Assembly (NCBI GenBank): GCA_963922495.1
Contig: CAWUIH010000007.1
Span: 1-45,320, forward strand
DNA length: 45,320 bases
Source: CAWUIH01 sp963922495
GTDB lineage: Bacteria > Pseudomonadota > Gammaproteobacteria > Coxiellales > Coxiellaceae
Reading direction: 5' to 3'
The number at the start of each line of letters is the position of its first letter. The first letter of the stretch is position 1. Positions 32,441 through 41,198 of this stretch are shown piece after piece. Position numbers and translations under genes: made by a program. The notes beneath the pieces are model-generated. The model saw only the letters and a list, made by a program, of their open reading frames with translations. It was not told the DNA's origin and did not search any database.

Positions 32441-33259
32441 ATGGCTATTAAATGTAAAAAAATTAATTGGGACGCACTTTTGAATCTACCATTTGTCTCA
32501 ACATTACAGCGCTGTGCCAAATTATCGGATAAGGCAAAATCATCCTCTCAAGGTACCTCTGAGACAGCAGAAGCGGGTGAACACTTTTCAAAATCGCATT
32601 CAGGGAGCCTTGAAAATAACCCCTATTTACAGAGTCGAGCGCTTTGGTTAGATATTTATGGTAATGCCGAAGATCGTTATAAGCAATCAAGAAAATTAAA
32701 TTTTCGTCTTTTAATTTTAGTGGGTCTATGTATCCTTGGGATTATTTATATTGGCAGCCAATCAAAATACATTCCTTATGTGGTTCAGGTGCAAAATGGC
32801 CAGGTTATTTACACCAGTGCTGCGAGTAGCAGTAATTTTGACACCATGAAACCGGCATTGGCTAAATTTTTCATTCAAGATTTTGTGAAAAGTGCCCGTA
32901 GTGTCAGTGTGGATGGGACTATTGAAAAAAACAATCAAAAGAAAGCATATGCCTTAACCATCGGTGCGGCAACGACAGAGTTAAATACGTTTTTTAAAGC
33001 GCGAGATCCCTATGGCGTTGTTAAAAAGCGTACAATTTCCGTCAACGTTAATTATGTCAACCAACTGCCCAATCAGGCATTTCAAGTGGGCTGGACTGAA
33101 ATGTCGCGAGACAGTGAATCCGGTCAAATGTTGTATCAGAAGTCATTTGTGGGTGAATTCGATTTTAAATGGGATGAGCCATCACAAAGTGAATTTATTT
33201 TGCAAAATAACCCATTTGGTTTTTATGTCACCAATATTTCTTGGACGGGAGTAAATTAA
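32441..33259 (+). CDS. trbF: TrbF (VirB8 type)
   Basis: 272 residues. The cytoplasmic N-terminus is longer than usual, about 85 residues, polar and Ser-rich. One membrane segment follows (LLILVGLCILGIIYIG, about 88-105), then the NTF2-like periplasmic VirB8 domain (ARDPYGVVKKRTISVNVNYV; WTEMSRDSESGQMLYQKSF). The stop TAA overlaps the trbG start by one base (TAATG). Confidence 0.93.
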   Translation: MAIKCKKINWDALLNLPFVSTLQRCAKLSDKAKSSSQGTSETAEAGEHFSKSHSGSLENNPYLQSRALWLDIYGNAEDRYKQSRKLNFRLLILVGLCILGIIYIGSQSKYIPYVVQVQNGQVIYTSAASSSNFDTMKPALAKFFIQDFVKSARSVSVDGTIEKNNQKKAYALTIGAATTELNTFFKARDPYGVVKKRTISVNVNYVNQLPNQAFQVGWTEMSRDSESGQMLYQKSFVGEFDFKWDEPSQSEFILQNNPFGFYVTNISWTGVN

Positions 33260-34218
33260 TGAGTCAGTCTTTTTTATTATGGATGTCATTAGGGTTGAGT
33301 GGGTTATTGCTGGGTGGCTGCGCGAATCAACCGATGGTTACCTACAATCCGGATGATTTTGTGAATCCCAACGTCGTTGTCAAGCAGACCGTTAAGGTGC
33401 CCGTATTACCCAGCGTTCATGCCACTTACGGTATTGGTAATGATCCCGCCATTGTTAAAGCGTATCAGGAATACCAAAAAACAGGAAAAATGAAAACCAT
33501 TACGGGTAATGGTTGGATCACTTTTCCTTATAGCAAAAACGCAAAACCTATTATTGCGTGCTCGCCCTATCATTTTTGTATTGTGCAATTGGAAGCGGGC
33601 GAAAAATTAAATTCCTATGGCTTGGGAGATACACAAAACTGGAAGACCAACGTGTTTGTCACGGGTGCCGGTAAGAATGCATCCATTTCAATTGAGTTCA
33701 AACCGGTTCAAAATAAACTATCAACCGATATGACCATTAGCACTAATAAACGCACGTATTTAGTGGGTTTAGTTGCTAAGCCAAATGCCGATACCAGTGT
33801 GCTTCGGTTTTATTATCCAGAAGAGACGATGATTGATAATGTAGCGCTTGCCAATCATATTCAGCAAGCAAACGATCGTTCACAGGTTATTGATTCCACA
33901 TCCTTATCGGGTGGTACGGATGTGAATTTAAATCATGTTAGCTTCAATTATAAAATCAAAGGAGACACGCCACCTTGGAGACCACTTCGCGTGTTTGATG
34001 ATGGCAATAAAACCTTTATTGAGATGCCAGCCATTGCGTCTCGGTTTCGCTTACCCATTCTCTATTTAGCGCGAAATAAAAAAATGCAAATGGTTAATTA
34101 CCGTTATGAAAAACCGTATTTTGTCGTTGACGGATTATTTAGTCGTGCGTGGTTGATCTTGGGGAAAGGGCGTGATCAAACGCGCGTTGAACTATTCAAT
34201 CAGAATATTTCGGCATAG
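33259..34218 (+). CDS. trbG: TrbG (VirB9 type), lipoprotein-like N-terminus
   Basis: 319 residues. The signal sequence ends in a lipobox LLLGGC with Cys21, so this copy is probably acylated. In many systems TrbG is not lipidated and TrbH or VirB7 is the lipoprotein; no trbH is found here, so TrbG may combine both roles. The VirB9/TrbG core (KTNVFVTGAGKNASISIEFK; WRPLRVFDDGNKTFIEMP) is intact. The periplasmic/outer-membrane core complex would be TrbG, TrbI and TrbF. Confidence 0.93.
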   Translation: MSQSFLLWMSLGLSGLLLGGCANQPMVTYNPDDFVNPNVVVKQTVKVPVLPSVHATYGIGNDPAIVKAYQEYQKTGKMKTITGNGWITFPYSKNAKPIIACSPYHFCIVQLEAGEKLNSYGLGDTQNWKTNVFVTGAGKNASISIEFKPVQNKLSTDMTISTNKRTYLVGLVAKPNADTSVLRFYYPEETMIDNVALANHIQQANDRSQVIDSTSLSGGTDVNLNHVSFNYKIKGDTPPWRPLRVFDDGNKTFIEMPAIASRFRLPILYLARNKKMQMVNYRYEKPYFVVDGLFSRAWLILGKGRDQTRVELFNQNISA

Positions 34219-34228
34219 GAGAACCCCC

Positions 34229-35506
34229 ATGGCGAATCAGCAAAATGAAACAGTAACAACTGACGGTAGTAAACCACCAAAAGGTGTTGGGATTTCACCG
34301 AAACTGTTCATGAGTGTCATTGCGGGACTGGCGGTGCTGTTTCTCTTTGTGTTGATCATGATTGTGAGTTATCGCGGGAAACGTCATGCATCAATGCCGT
34401 CATCACAAAATACTTTAGTGAAGCAGCAACCCGGGGTTTCCGCAGAAACAGCGATTAATCAACTGAATCGTAACAAAAGTGATGGTGTGCTGGTTCATCA
34501 AGCAGCGACAAAACAAGCAACGTCTGAAAAGCCGAGCACGCCTACGGCACAAGTCGTATCGCAGCCCAATTTAAGTCATCAAAATACGTTAGAAGCGGCA
34601 CGCTCTGCTATTTCCGTCGTTAATAATTACCATGGCCCATCGGGTCAACCTTTACTGGGGCAGGGGGATCTCACAACGCAACGAGGGTTGAGTGGGTTAG
34701 CTGCACAGGAAAATCAACTCAATGCCATGGCGCAATCGGCTCTCAGTGGCTTAGGACAAAGTGGACACTACAAAGCGCAAAATGGTCAAGGTGAAAAAAC
34801 GGCGTTTTTACAAGCAGCTCGTCAAAAAGATAATAAATTTTACTTGAATTCGAAGCTGACCAAGCCAGTGTCGCCTTATGAAGTCAAAGCAGGGACCATT
34901 ATTCCAGCGACGTTATTAACGGGCATAGACTCTGATCTACCGGGTCAGATTACCGCGCAAGTATCACAAAACGTTTATGACACGGTAACGGGTAATGACT
35001 TGTTAATCCCACAAGGCACAAGAATTATTGGGTTATATGATAGCAAAGTCACTTATGGGCAATCACGGGTTCTGATTGCTTGGACACGATTAATTTATCC
35101 AAATGGCGATAGCTTTGATTTAGAAGGTCAGCCTGGTGTGGATTTAATGGGGATGGCGGGATTACATGATTTGGTGGACAACCATTATGTTCGAATTTTT
35201 GGTTCTGCATTGATGTTTTCACTGTTTGGTGCATTAGGCCAATTATCTCAACCGCAACAGGCCAACGGGACATTAACCAATCAACAAATTATCTATGGTG
35301 CAATTGGGCAACAGATGAGCCAAACCGGTGCGCAATGGGTTGAGAAAAATATCAACATACAGCCGACGTTGAAGATCAGACCCGGTAGCGTGTTTAATAT
35401 TTTGTTGACGCGAGACATGGTATTGCCTGGGCCTTACCAATATCGATTACATGTTAGGTTGCCACGACCTGATGAATCAACCTTTCACGATGTGCAGCTG
35501 GAGTGA
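34229..35506 (+). CDS. trbI: TrbI (VirB10 type)
   Basis: 425 residues from the ATG at 34229 (AGGAG upstream). The N-terminus is cytoplasmic, with one membrane segment (about 28-49: FMSVIAGLAVLFLFVLIMIV), then a polar Gln/Ser-rich linker, then the VirB10 beta domain with SPYEVKAGTIIPATLLTGID, LLIPQGTRIIGLYDS and the antenna region near residues 300-330. The end IRPGSVFNILLTRDMVLPGP is typical. It is the last canonical trb gene. Confidence 0.95.
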   Translation: MANQQNETVTTDGSKPPKGVGISPKLFMSVIAGLAVLFLFVLIMIVSYRGKRHASMPSSQNTLVKQQPGVSAETAINQLNRNKSDGVLVHQAATKQATSEKPSTPTAQVVSQPNLSHQNTLEAARSAISVVNNYHGPSGQPLLGQGDLTTQRGLSGLAAQENQLNAMAQSALSGLGQSGHYKAQNGQGEKTAFLQAARQKDNKFYLNSKLTKPVSPYEVKAGTIIPATLLTGIDSDLPGQITAQVSQNVYDTVTGNDLLIPQGTRIIGLYDSKVTYGQSRVLIAWTRLIYPNGDSFDLEGQPGVDLMGMAGLHDLVDNHYVRIFGSALMFSLFGALGQLSQPQQANGTLTNQQIIYGAIGQQMSQTGAQWVEKNINIQPTLKIRPGSVFNILLTRDMVLPGPYQYRLHVRLPRPDESTFHDVQLE

Positions 35507-35510
35507 ACGT

Positions 35511-36194
35511 ATGATATGTAATCGTAAAAGAACAAGAGCGATAGTTGTTATTATTTCTAGCCTATTAGTCGTCGAGTTAACGGATGCTGATGGTCCAGAC
35601 CGCTACCAAAATAGTGGTAGCAATAATATCGCGTATGATTTGCCTTCAAAATTTTACGTGGGCGTTAATCTGGGTTACAGCGCATTAAGCGATAATACGC
35701 TAACGATCGCAGGCAGTAGCACTTGTCTGAATAGCGATGGGTTTGCATGGGGTGCGTTTGGTGGATATACATTCAATGACACCATTAGTATAGAAGTGGG
35801 TGTTGGGAGACTCGGTAAATTAAAAAACAACGGCAGTTCATCCGTTTTCCCCCTGACTTATCAAGTCTCACTCTATCAATTCAGTTTGGATGCCCTATCA
35901 AGTTACTCGATTCATGTAGGCTATCAATATACGTTCAGTATTTACGGTAAGGCAGGATATGGCGTCAATCTGACAGATTATCGCTACAACGCAAACAATG
36001 GTGCTGTTGCCCAATCAGGCAATCGCATGAGGGGTGAATATAATGTTGGTTTGGGTTTACATATTGATTTTTGTTCTAATATCAGCGCGCGGATAGGATA
36101 CACCTATTATCAAACCCACTACCCATTACCAGGATCTGGCAGCCACCATGGTGCTCATGTGGTATTGCTCGGTGTTTATTACAACTTTTTTTAA
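35511..36194 (+). CDS. outer-membrane beta-barrel protein (OmpA/opacity-like)
   Basis: 227 residues starting four bases after trbI stops. The signal segment is AIVVIISSLLVVELTDA (about 10-26). The mature part alternates aromatic and small residues in strands (KFYVGVNLGYSALSDN; FGGYTFNDTISIEVGVGRLG; SARIGYTYYQTH) and ends LGVYYNFF, with the terminal Phe of BAM substrates. This fits an eight-strand OMP_b-brl barrel. It is not a normal trb component. It may help mating-pair contact, surface exclusion or host adhesion. Co-transcription with trb is likely from spacing. Confidence 0.75.
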   Translation: MICNRKRTRAIVVIISSLLVVELTDADGPDRYQNSGSNNIAYDLPSKFYVGVNLGYSALSDNTLTIAGSSTCLNSDGFAWGAFGGYTFNDTISIEVGVGRLGKLKNNGSSSVFPLTYQVSLYQFSLDALSSYSIHVGYQYTFSIYGKAGYGVNLTDYRYNANNGAVAQSGNRMRGEYNVGLGLHIDFCSNISARIGYTYYQTHYPLPGSGSHHGAHVVLLGVYYNFF

Positions 36195-36214
36195 CACATT
36201 AGGGAGATATGAAA

Positions 36215-36664
36215 ATGATAAAATCAGTGGGTTTTATAGGTATGACAGCAACGATTGCACTATTGTGTGGCTGCCAGCAAATGAGTGCAGAATTTGGAAA
36301 AATCAATGCGGGGTTATCTCCGATGGGCGGACAAAAAACCGCTGTCACACAAAAAAACAACACAACCGTGCCTTCAAAAAAATCGATTAAAAATGCTTGG
36401 CATGTCTGTGATCGTCAGGCGATAGCTTGGTTGAAACAAAATCAATTAACGTGGAATGATCATGGAAAACTCAACGGTGTTAATTGGTATCACTTTTGGA
36501 AAGCACAAATACAGGCTAACACAACATTATCAAAAACTGCGTATCAGATTTGTCACAATAACCCCGTGAGTGGTGCAAATTGTCAGACCTATTGGCAAGC
36601 GTACTCAATGTCAAAATCAGAGGAAAGTCGCTACTGGGGATCAAAACGGGATGGCGGCGTATGA
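36215..36664 (+). CDS. small lipoprotein (possible entry-exclusion or core-complex protein)
   Basis: 149 residues. ATGs occur at 36209 and 36215; I prefer 36215 because GGGAG is then about seven bases away. The lipobox ALLCGC lies near residue 19. The mature protein has four further cysteines after residue 60 (HVCDRQ, QICHNN, GANCQTYW) and many Trp residues. It is not a recognised family. In Ti/RP4 a small lipoprotein TrbK gives entry exclusion and TrbH joins the core complex; both are missing here, so this gene may replace one of them. Its stop overlaps the next small ORF (ATGA). Confidence 0.6.
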   Translation: MIKSVGFIGMTATIALLCGCQQMSAEFGKINAGLSPMGGQKTAVTQKNNTTVPSKKSIKNAWHVCDRQAIAWLKQNQLTWNDHGKLNGVNWYHFWKAQIQANTTLSKTAYQICHNNPVSGANCQTYWQAYSMSKSEESRYWGSKRDGGV

Positions 36665-36792
36665 AGCAGCTTTTTATCAAGAAGCCGCAATCAGCAAGCG
36701 GTGGCAGCGATGGTGTCATGGCTTCGGATAGTGTGATACGAGCGGTGTTATGCTTTTGGCAAGCAACGTTAAGGATGGATAAAAGAGCATGA
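36661..36792 (+). CDS. 43-residue ORF coupled on both sides
   Basis: ATG at 36661 overlaps the lipoprotein stop (ATGA), and its own TGA overlaps the virD4 start at 36789 (ATGA). The product MKQLFIKKPQSASGG continues with SVIRAVLCFWQATL and a basic tail. A double four-base overlap is strong evidence of translation in the operon. It may serve to pass ribosomes to virD4 or be a small accessory protein. It is not a known family. Confidence 0.5.
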   Translation: MKQLFIKKPQSASGGSDGVMASDSVIRAVLCFWQATLRMDKRA

Positions 36793-38729
36793 ATCATCTA
36801 TCACTGCGATCTTGGGGCTTAGATTCAAGAAAATACAAACATCAGGAACGCCTGATAGGCTTCCACATCGGTGTTTTATATTTTTTACTCGGTTGTGCTG
36901 CATTTTCAATGATAGACATTATTAGACTCTACGATTTTACTCATCATCAGCACATGCCACTGTTCAACCCGCATAATCAATTGGCTATTTTATATTTTAT
37001 TGTGGTTTTGATGGGTTTGGTGAGTTTACATTATTATCGAGTAAAAAATAGCACCGGGAACCTTTACATGATAGCGCTTTGTATCGGAGTGTTTTTCGGT
37101 GCGTTACTTGGCGGAATGATTGAGTTTCTAATACAAATGGTTTTTGCCAAAATAGTTACCCAGCAAATGGGTGACCGTTTCCCTGAGTATTTTAAAAATT
37201 ATATAACCAATCAGTGGCCGGTTTATTTAATGATGGCTCTTTTGTTAATCACAGTGCTGATGATACGCTGGCGCTCTCGTGTATATAAATTAAGTGTACA
37301 GCGTAATTCACAAGACACCTCCAGTAATCTGGGTTCATCTCGCATGGCAAGCACAAAAGATATCACGAATTATGGGCTACGTTCAGCAGTGGGTAGTCTT
37401 ATCGGTAAAGATGACAAAGGATATATTCGGATGAGCACATTAACGGATCGCCTGATTCTTGCCTATCGCGGTGGTGGTAAAACCTCATCACTGTTGGTGC
37501 CGTTTATCCTTGATAATCTTCATATTAATAAGCTCATTACCGATATCAAAGGTGAGCTATGTGCAATAACGGCAAGAAAAGCCATTGATGCAGACAGAGA
37601 AGTGTATGTGATTGATCCCTTTCAAGTGTTAAAAACCATGGGGTTAAATATTAAAACGCACCGTATGAATCCACTAGCCTATGTTACTAACAAAGATCCA
37701 TTATTAAAAGATCGCACTATTTCGGCGTTAGCTGCAGCCTTGTATGTGGTGGATCAAGAAGTTCGCAGTGAAACCGAGTCGCACTTTAGTGAAAATGCCC
37801 AAATTATTTTAGAAGGGGTTTTAGATTTTTATACCGATCAATTTTTCAATAACCCTGAAAAAATGAATTTGGTGGATTTGCATGACTGGTGGATTAATCT
37901 AGCGAACGATACCAAAGACAACGTGATTAAAAAAATGAAGCAAGGTTCTCATAAGGCGCGTGCCGCCGCGGCGCAATTGCTTGTGGCCGGTGGTGATGAA
38001 TCCGGCAGCATGAAGACAACCGTGTACCGCCAATTGCAATGGTTGCGCAGTGATCATGTTCGGGCTATTTTTAAACACGATGAAATGGATTTATGTGCGT
38101 TTGTACGCGGTCAGTGCGATATTTATGTAGTACTACCCGAAGATATGATTAAATCCTATTCTCGTATGGTGCGTGTTATTATGGCACTTATCAAAGTACA
38201 GCTCATTCAATCACCCACATCACAACTCAAGCAAGATTATTGTTTTGTATTAGATGAGTTAGGGCAGTTTGGTTACAGCCCAGACGTTGAGCAAGTGATT
38301 CATACCATGCGCTCACGTGGCGTAAAAGTTTGGGCCTCTTTTCAAACGATTGGTCAAGTGGAGGTGTATCGTGATGATGCCGTCTTCAAAGGCATGTTGG
38401 TCAAACATTTCTTGGGGAGTGATGATATTAAAACCCTAGAATGGATACAAAAACTCGGCGATAAAACCACTGTTTTAACAGAAAATGTGTCCAGAAATAC
38501 AAGCACGGCGTATAAAGGTGCACGCCATTCATCATCTGAAAATTATAGTGTATCAGAAACAGCAACGGACTTGATTCATTTTAATGATGTTCGTGAAATG
38601 CGAGACGATGAACAATACGTTTTTATTCGTGGTATGCGGCCTATTCGCTGTAAGAAAGCTTATTACTTCAATGAGCCCATTTATAGTGGAAAGTACGACA
38701 CCAATCCGCTGGAAAATAGAGGCGAGTAG
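36789..38729 (+). CDS. traG: VirD4/TraG type IV coupling protein
   Basis: 646 residues. N-terminal membrane segments (about 26-50, 62-80, 92-112, 140-158) are followed by the motor domain with Walker A in AYRGGGKTS (Ala225-Ser233), then TDIKGELCAITARKA, and Walker B CFVLDELGQFG. The conserved MRSRGVKVWASFQTIGQVE follows. It docks the relaxase-DNA complex to the Trb channel. RGGGKT in the P-loop is a variant of the usual PTGSGKG. It is the last gene of the transfer operon, and its start overlaps the preceding ORF. Confidence 0.94.
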   Translation: MNHLSLRSWGLDSRKYKHQERLIGFHIGVLYFLLGCAAFSMIDIIRLYDFTHHQHMPLFNPHNQLAILYFIVVLMGLVSLHYYRVKNSTGNLYMIALCIGVFFGALLGGMIEFLIQMVFAKIVTQQMGDRFPEYFKNYITNQWPVYLMMALLLITVLMIRWRSRVYKLSVQRNSQDTSSNLGSSRMASTKDITNYGLRSAVGSLIGKDDKGYIRMSTLTDRLILAYRGGGKTSSLLVPFILDNLHINKLITDIKGELCAITARKAIDADREVYVIDPFQVLKTMGLNIKTHRMNPLAYVTNKDPLLKDRTISALAAALYVVDQEVRSETESHFSENAQIILEGVLDFYTDQFFNNPEKMNLVDLHDWWINLANDTKDNVIKKMKQGSHKARAAAAQLLVAGGDESGSMKTTVYRQLQWLRSDHVRAIFKHDEMDLCAFVRGQCDIYVVLPEDMIKSYSRMVRVIMALIKVQLIQSPTSQLKQDYCFVLDELGQFGYSPDVEQVIHTMRSRGVKVWASFQTIGQVEVYRDDAVFKGMLVKHFLGSDDIKTLEWIQKLGDKTTVLTENVSRNTSTAYKGARHSSSENYSVSETATDLIHFNDVREMRDDEQYVFIRGMRPIRCKKAYYFNEPIYSGKYDTNPLENRGE

Positions 38730-39017
38730 GGGGGGTTGCCCACTAAATACGTAGTAACAATTATATTTTAAGACTTGATTCAAAAGACAACATCCTAATT
38801 ATTACAGTTAGTTTGATTAAAAGTGAGGATGATTTAATGGGGACGACCAATAATTACTAAATTTAATACAAAAAAATATAGAATGCAACATAGCTGATCT
38901 CCTATCGCTTCTACGGTGAGTTCCGCTGGGCAGGGTAGCGGTAAGAGTTTTAAATAGAAATTAACCGCTTTGAATCACTACCATTTTTTTTAAAAACCTT
39001 CAAAGCATCGTCTTGAG
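38730..39017. other. gene-free stretch after transfer operon
   Basis: No supported gene. AT-rich apart from a GC-richer patch near 38900-38950. No intrinsic terminator with a clear T-tract was found after traG; a weak GGG-TT-GCCC dyad follows its stop. Confidence 0.4.
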
Positions 39018-39046
39018 TTTACAAAATTAGTAACAAGTTGTACTAT
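39018..39046 (+). promoter_or_regulatory. promoter of the TGA-interrupted gene
   Basis: TTTACA (39018-39023), a 17-bp spacer and TACTAT (39041-39046) match sigma-70 well. The start would be near 39053, giving a leader of about 32 nt with AGGA before the ATG at 39085. Likely drives both 39085-39447 and 39471-40121. Confidence 0.5.
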
Positions 39047-39084
39047 TATATTTAATTCTTAAGTCATATCGCAGGAATTTCATC

Positions 39085-39447
39085 ATGCCAAATTCTAATG
39101 ATCTTACTAAGTTAACAATCAATATTAATCATATAGCTAAGAAGTTATTTAAAAAATACTGCACTCAGTATTCTCTTACTCGACCTGAGGGGGGATTCTT
39201 GACTGATAATTGATTTACACCCGCCGGTGTTAAAAAATGCCTGTCGGTTATCAAAGAGAGTCATCAATTAATTCTCAAAGTGTTCGATTGTATCGAGAAG
39301 TATCAACAGGATAATTTATTTCGCATGTTGCCTAATGGTGATGGAGCTATTGAGAAATTTTTAGTACAACCCCTATATAATATTTTTTTAAGAGACTTAT
39401 CCGACCTATTTAGATATAGTATTAATATTACGAAAATAAAAAAATAA
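39085..39447 (+). pseudogene. small ORF interrupted by an in-frame TGA
   Basis: From ATG 39085 (AGGA upstream) the frame encodes MPNSNDLTKLTININHIA and continues to TGA at 39211-39213. The same frame then stays open for 77 more codons (CLSVIKESHQLILKVFDCIE; NLFRMLPNGDGAIEKFLVQP) to TAA at 39445-39447. Promoter and ribosome site are good and the downstream half reads like real protein, so this is either a very young nonsense mutation or a read-through gene. I do not recognise the protein. Its end is 23 bases before the next gene, suggesting a two-gene unit. Confidence 0.5.
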
Positions 39448-39470
39448 ACTTTAATGGAGAAAAAACGAAA

Positions 39471-40121
39471 ATGTTCAAAAAAGTAAAAGAAAAATTTAAA
39501 GAAATAAAATTAGATAAACCTTTTCGTACAGGAAGGAGTTCAGAAGCTAGGGAAGAGAAAAATCAATACAGAGAAGGGGTCGAAAAGAAGTTTAACCGTC
39601 AGGACGAGCAGCTTGAAGCACAAAAAACTTTAATCAATAGTCAGTCAAATCAAATAACAGAACTTACCAGGACTACTGTAGATCAAAAAACCATCATTGA
39701 TAACCAAGGAGCCCAAATTAGAGAACTTACTGAGGCTAGTACAAGTCGTGATAATAAGATTAAAAGCCAGGCAGCTAGAATCGAGACTTTAATGCAAGAA
39801 AATTCTTGGAGTTGTAAAAGGTGGTGCGGAATTACCATGGGTTGGGGATTGTCGCTTGGCACGATGATTGTGGCTCTCACGAGCATCGATGATGATCAGG
39901 CTAAGCAAGCAGTCGCAGGCATTGCAGCTGCAAGTTTTGCTACGCTTCTTCTAAAGGATTCTTATTCAATATATAAACATTGTAAGGCAATGAGTGGACG
40001 TCAAATTCCTGATGGTGGAACTTCACTTCATGAAGTTAAAGTTGATAATACAGACGATATAGGTGAAGGTAAAGAACAAGATAACCCTATGCAGAGAAGC
40101 CCAAGTTTGGGTATTAGTTAA
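39471..40121 (+). CDS. coiled-coil protein with C-terminal membrane hairpin
   Basis: 216 residues with GGAG upstream. Residues 1-40 are strongly basic. Residues about 44-112 form a coiled coil (LEAQKTLINSQSNQITELTR; QIRELTEASTSRDNKIKSQA). Two hydrophobic segments follow (about 122-141, WGLSLGTMIVALTSI; about 146-163, AVAGIAAASFATLLL), then an acidic polar tail. No family is recognised. The layout (soluble coiled coil plus a membrane hairpin) is seen in phage-exclusion proteins and in secreted effectors of intracellular bacteria; which applies cannot be told from the sequence. Confidence 0.6.
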   Translation: MFKKVKEKFKEIKLDKPFRTGRSSEAREEKNQYREGVEKKFNRQDEQLEAQKTLINSQSNQITELTRTTVDQKTIIDNQGAQIRELTEASTSRDNKIKSQAARIETLMQENSWSCKRWCGITMGWGLSLGTMIVALTSIDDDQAKQAVAGIAAASFATLLLKDSYSIYKHCKAMSGRQIPDGGTSLHEVKVDNTDDIGEGKEQDNPMQRSPSLGIS

Positions 40122-40342
40122 CCATCATGTGAGTAGAACGATAGTGTGGGGAGTGTTCTGGGGGCCTGGTTGAGTAATCTACCGGGTCTACTCACCTTAG
40201 TAAGCGCCTCAAATTAGTTGGCTTTCCCAGACCCTGTGGGTTCCTAACTAATTGATTTTAAGATGCAAAGCTCACTACTGGTTCGAACTCGAATTAACGC
40301 TTACCATGCAACTTTTCAAACTGATGCTACAAGGATTAAGCT

Positions 40343-40577
40343 ATGCTCAACGTCCCAGTCCCGTTAAATTTACCGAACGTAGAAATCGTTGATGTTCAAC
40401 AAAAACCAAACGGTGATTTAATGATTACCGTTGAAACAACTGAGAAATCGGTTCAATGCCGTCATTGCAAACGAGAAATTACAAAGCGTCATGGCACGGA
40501 TAAAAAACGCGAGTTGCAATACCTACCGGTTTTTGAAAAAGCAACAACTATTATTTACCATCATCATCGTTATATCT
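40343..40577 (+). pseudogene. ISL3-family transposase, 5' fragment
   Basis: The first about 78 residues of an ISL3 transposase. The zinc-binding part has VQCRHCKREITKRHGTDKK, then FEKATTIIYHHHRYIC, where the paired C-x2-C and the HRYxC element are characteristic. Full ISL3 transposases are about 400 residues. After codon 78 the sequence becomes the reversed end of a Tn3-type fragment. The right half of the IS is gone. The left end is probably somewhere in 40130-40340 but no inverted repeat partner remains to prove it. Confidence 0.7.
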
Positions 40578-41010
40578 GTGAGATCGGATTTATATTTTTT
40601 ACGATCCAACGTTTTATCATTAAGACGGTTTTTTATTTCTTTTATTTTTTGCGAAGGAGTTAACTTGGGCGTATCAATAATGGCTGCTATTTTTTCAAGA
40701 ACACCACTGTGCTGCTCTGATTGGTTTAAAAATTCCGATAAAGCCGTTTGATGCTCACCTCTATTTTCATAATATAGCCTGGCGTGTTCTCTTTCTGAAC
40801 TGTTTAGGGCACTCTGGCAGACGGCGAGTAACACATCAATCAATAAGTCATGTAAACGATAGTACTGATGGGCAATGAAGGACAAACAGTGCAAATACTT
40901 ATCCGACGAGTAGGGGGGGGGTAATAGCTCGTCAATGTTATCAGCACTGACGGGGTGCACTTTTTTAAGTGTATTTGCAAGGCTAGTTTTCTCATTATTT
41001 AAGTTGCAAT
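40578..41010 (-). pseudogene. Tn3-family transposase fragment
   Basis: A minus-strand open frame of about 140 codons with KYLHCLSFIAHQYYRLHDLL, DVLLAVCQSALNSSEREHAR and SEFLNQSEQHSGVLEKIAAI, resembling the middle of Tn3-family TnpA (DUF4158-type) proteins. It extends upstream past the apparent start (GTG at 40960) to a stop near 41020, and its C-terminal end is cut by the ISL3 junction near 40577. A run of nine G at 40913-40921 lies in frame. Tn3 transposases are about 1000 residues, so this is a remnant. Confidence 0.5.
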
Positions 41011-41163
41011 ATCACGTTTACTTTTTATTATTTTACGGAAAAAAGTAAGTTTTTTGTAAAAAAATAGAACAGCTCCTAGTATATACCTACAGAGATTTAA
41101 TCCTTTTCTATCAAAATGGAGACCGAAATTTCCATCTGTATTAGGTTGATTGTATAGTATATG

Positions 41164-41192
41164 TTGCCATATGGCTAAAAATGCACTATACT
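41164..41192 (+). promoter_or_regulatory. promoter and operator of toxin-antitoxin module 2
   Basis: TTGCCA (41164-41169), an exact 17-bp spacer and TATACT (41187-41192). The palindrome GCCATATGGC (41166-41175) overlaps the -35, at the same place as GACATATGTC in module 1. Transcription would start near 41199, which is the first base of the toxin ATG, so the mRNA is probably leaderless. Confidence 0.6.
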
Positions 41193-41198
41193 GTTCAT

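Noticed and set aside
38723..38736. CGAGTAGGGGGG shared between 38725 and 40908
   Set aside because: A short, low-complexity match with different flanks; not enough to call a duplication or recombination site.
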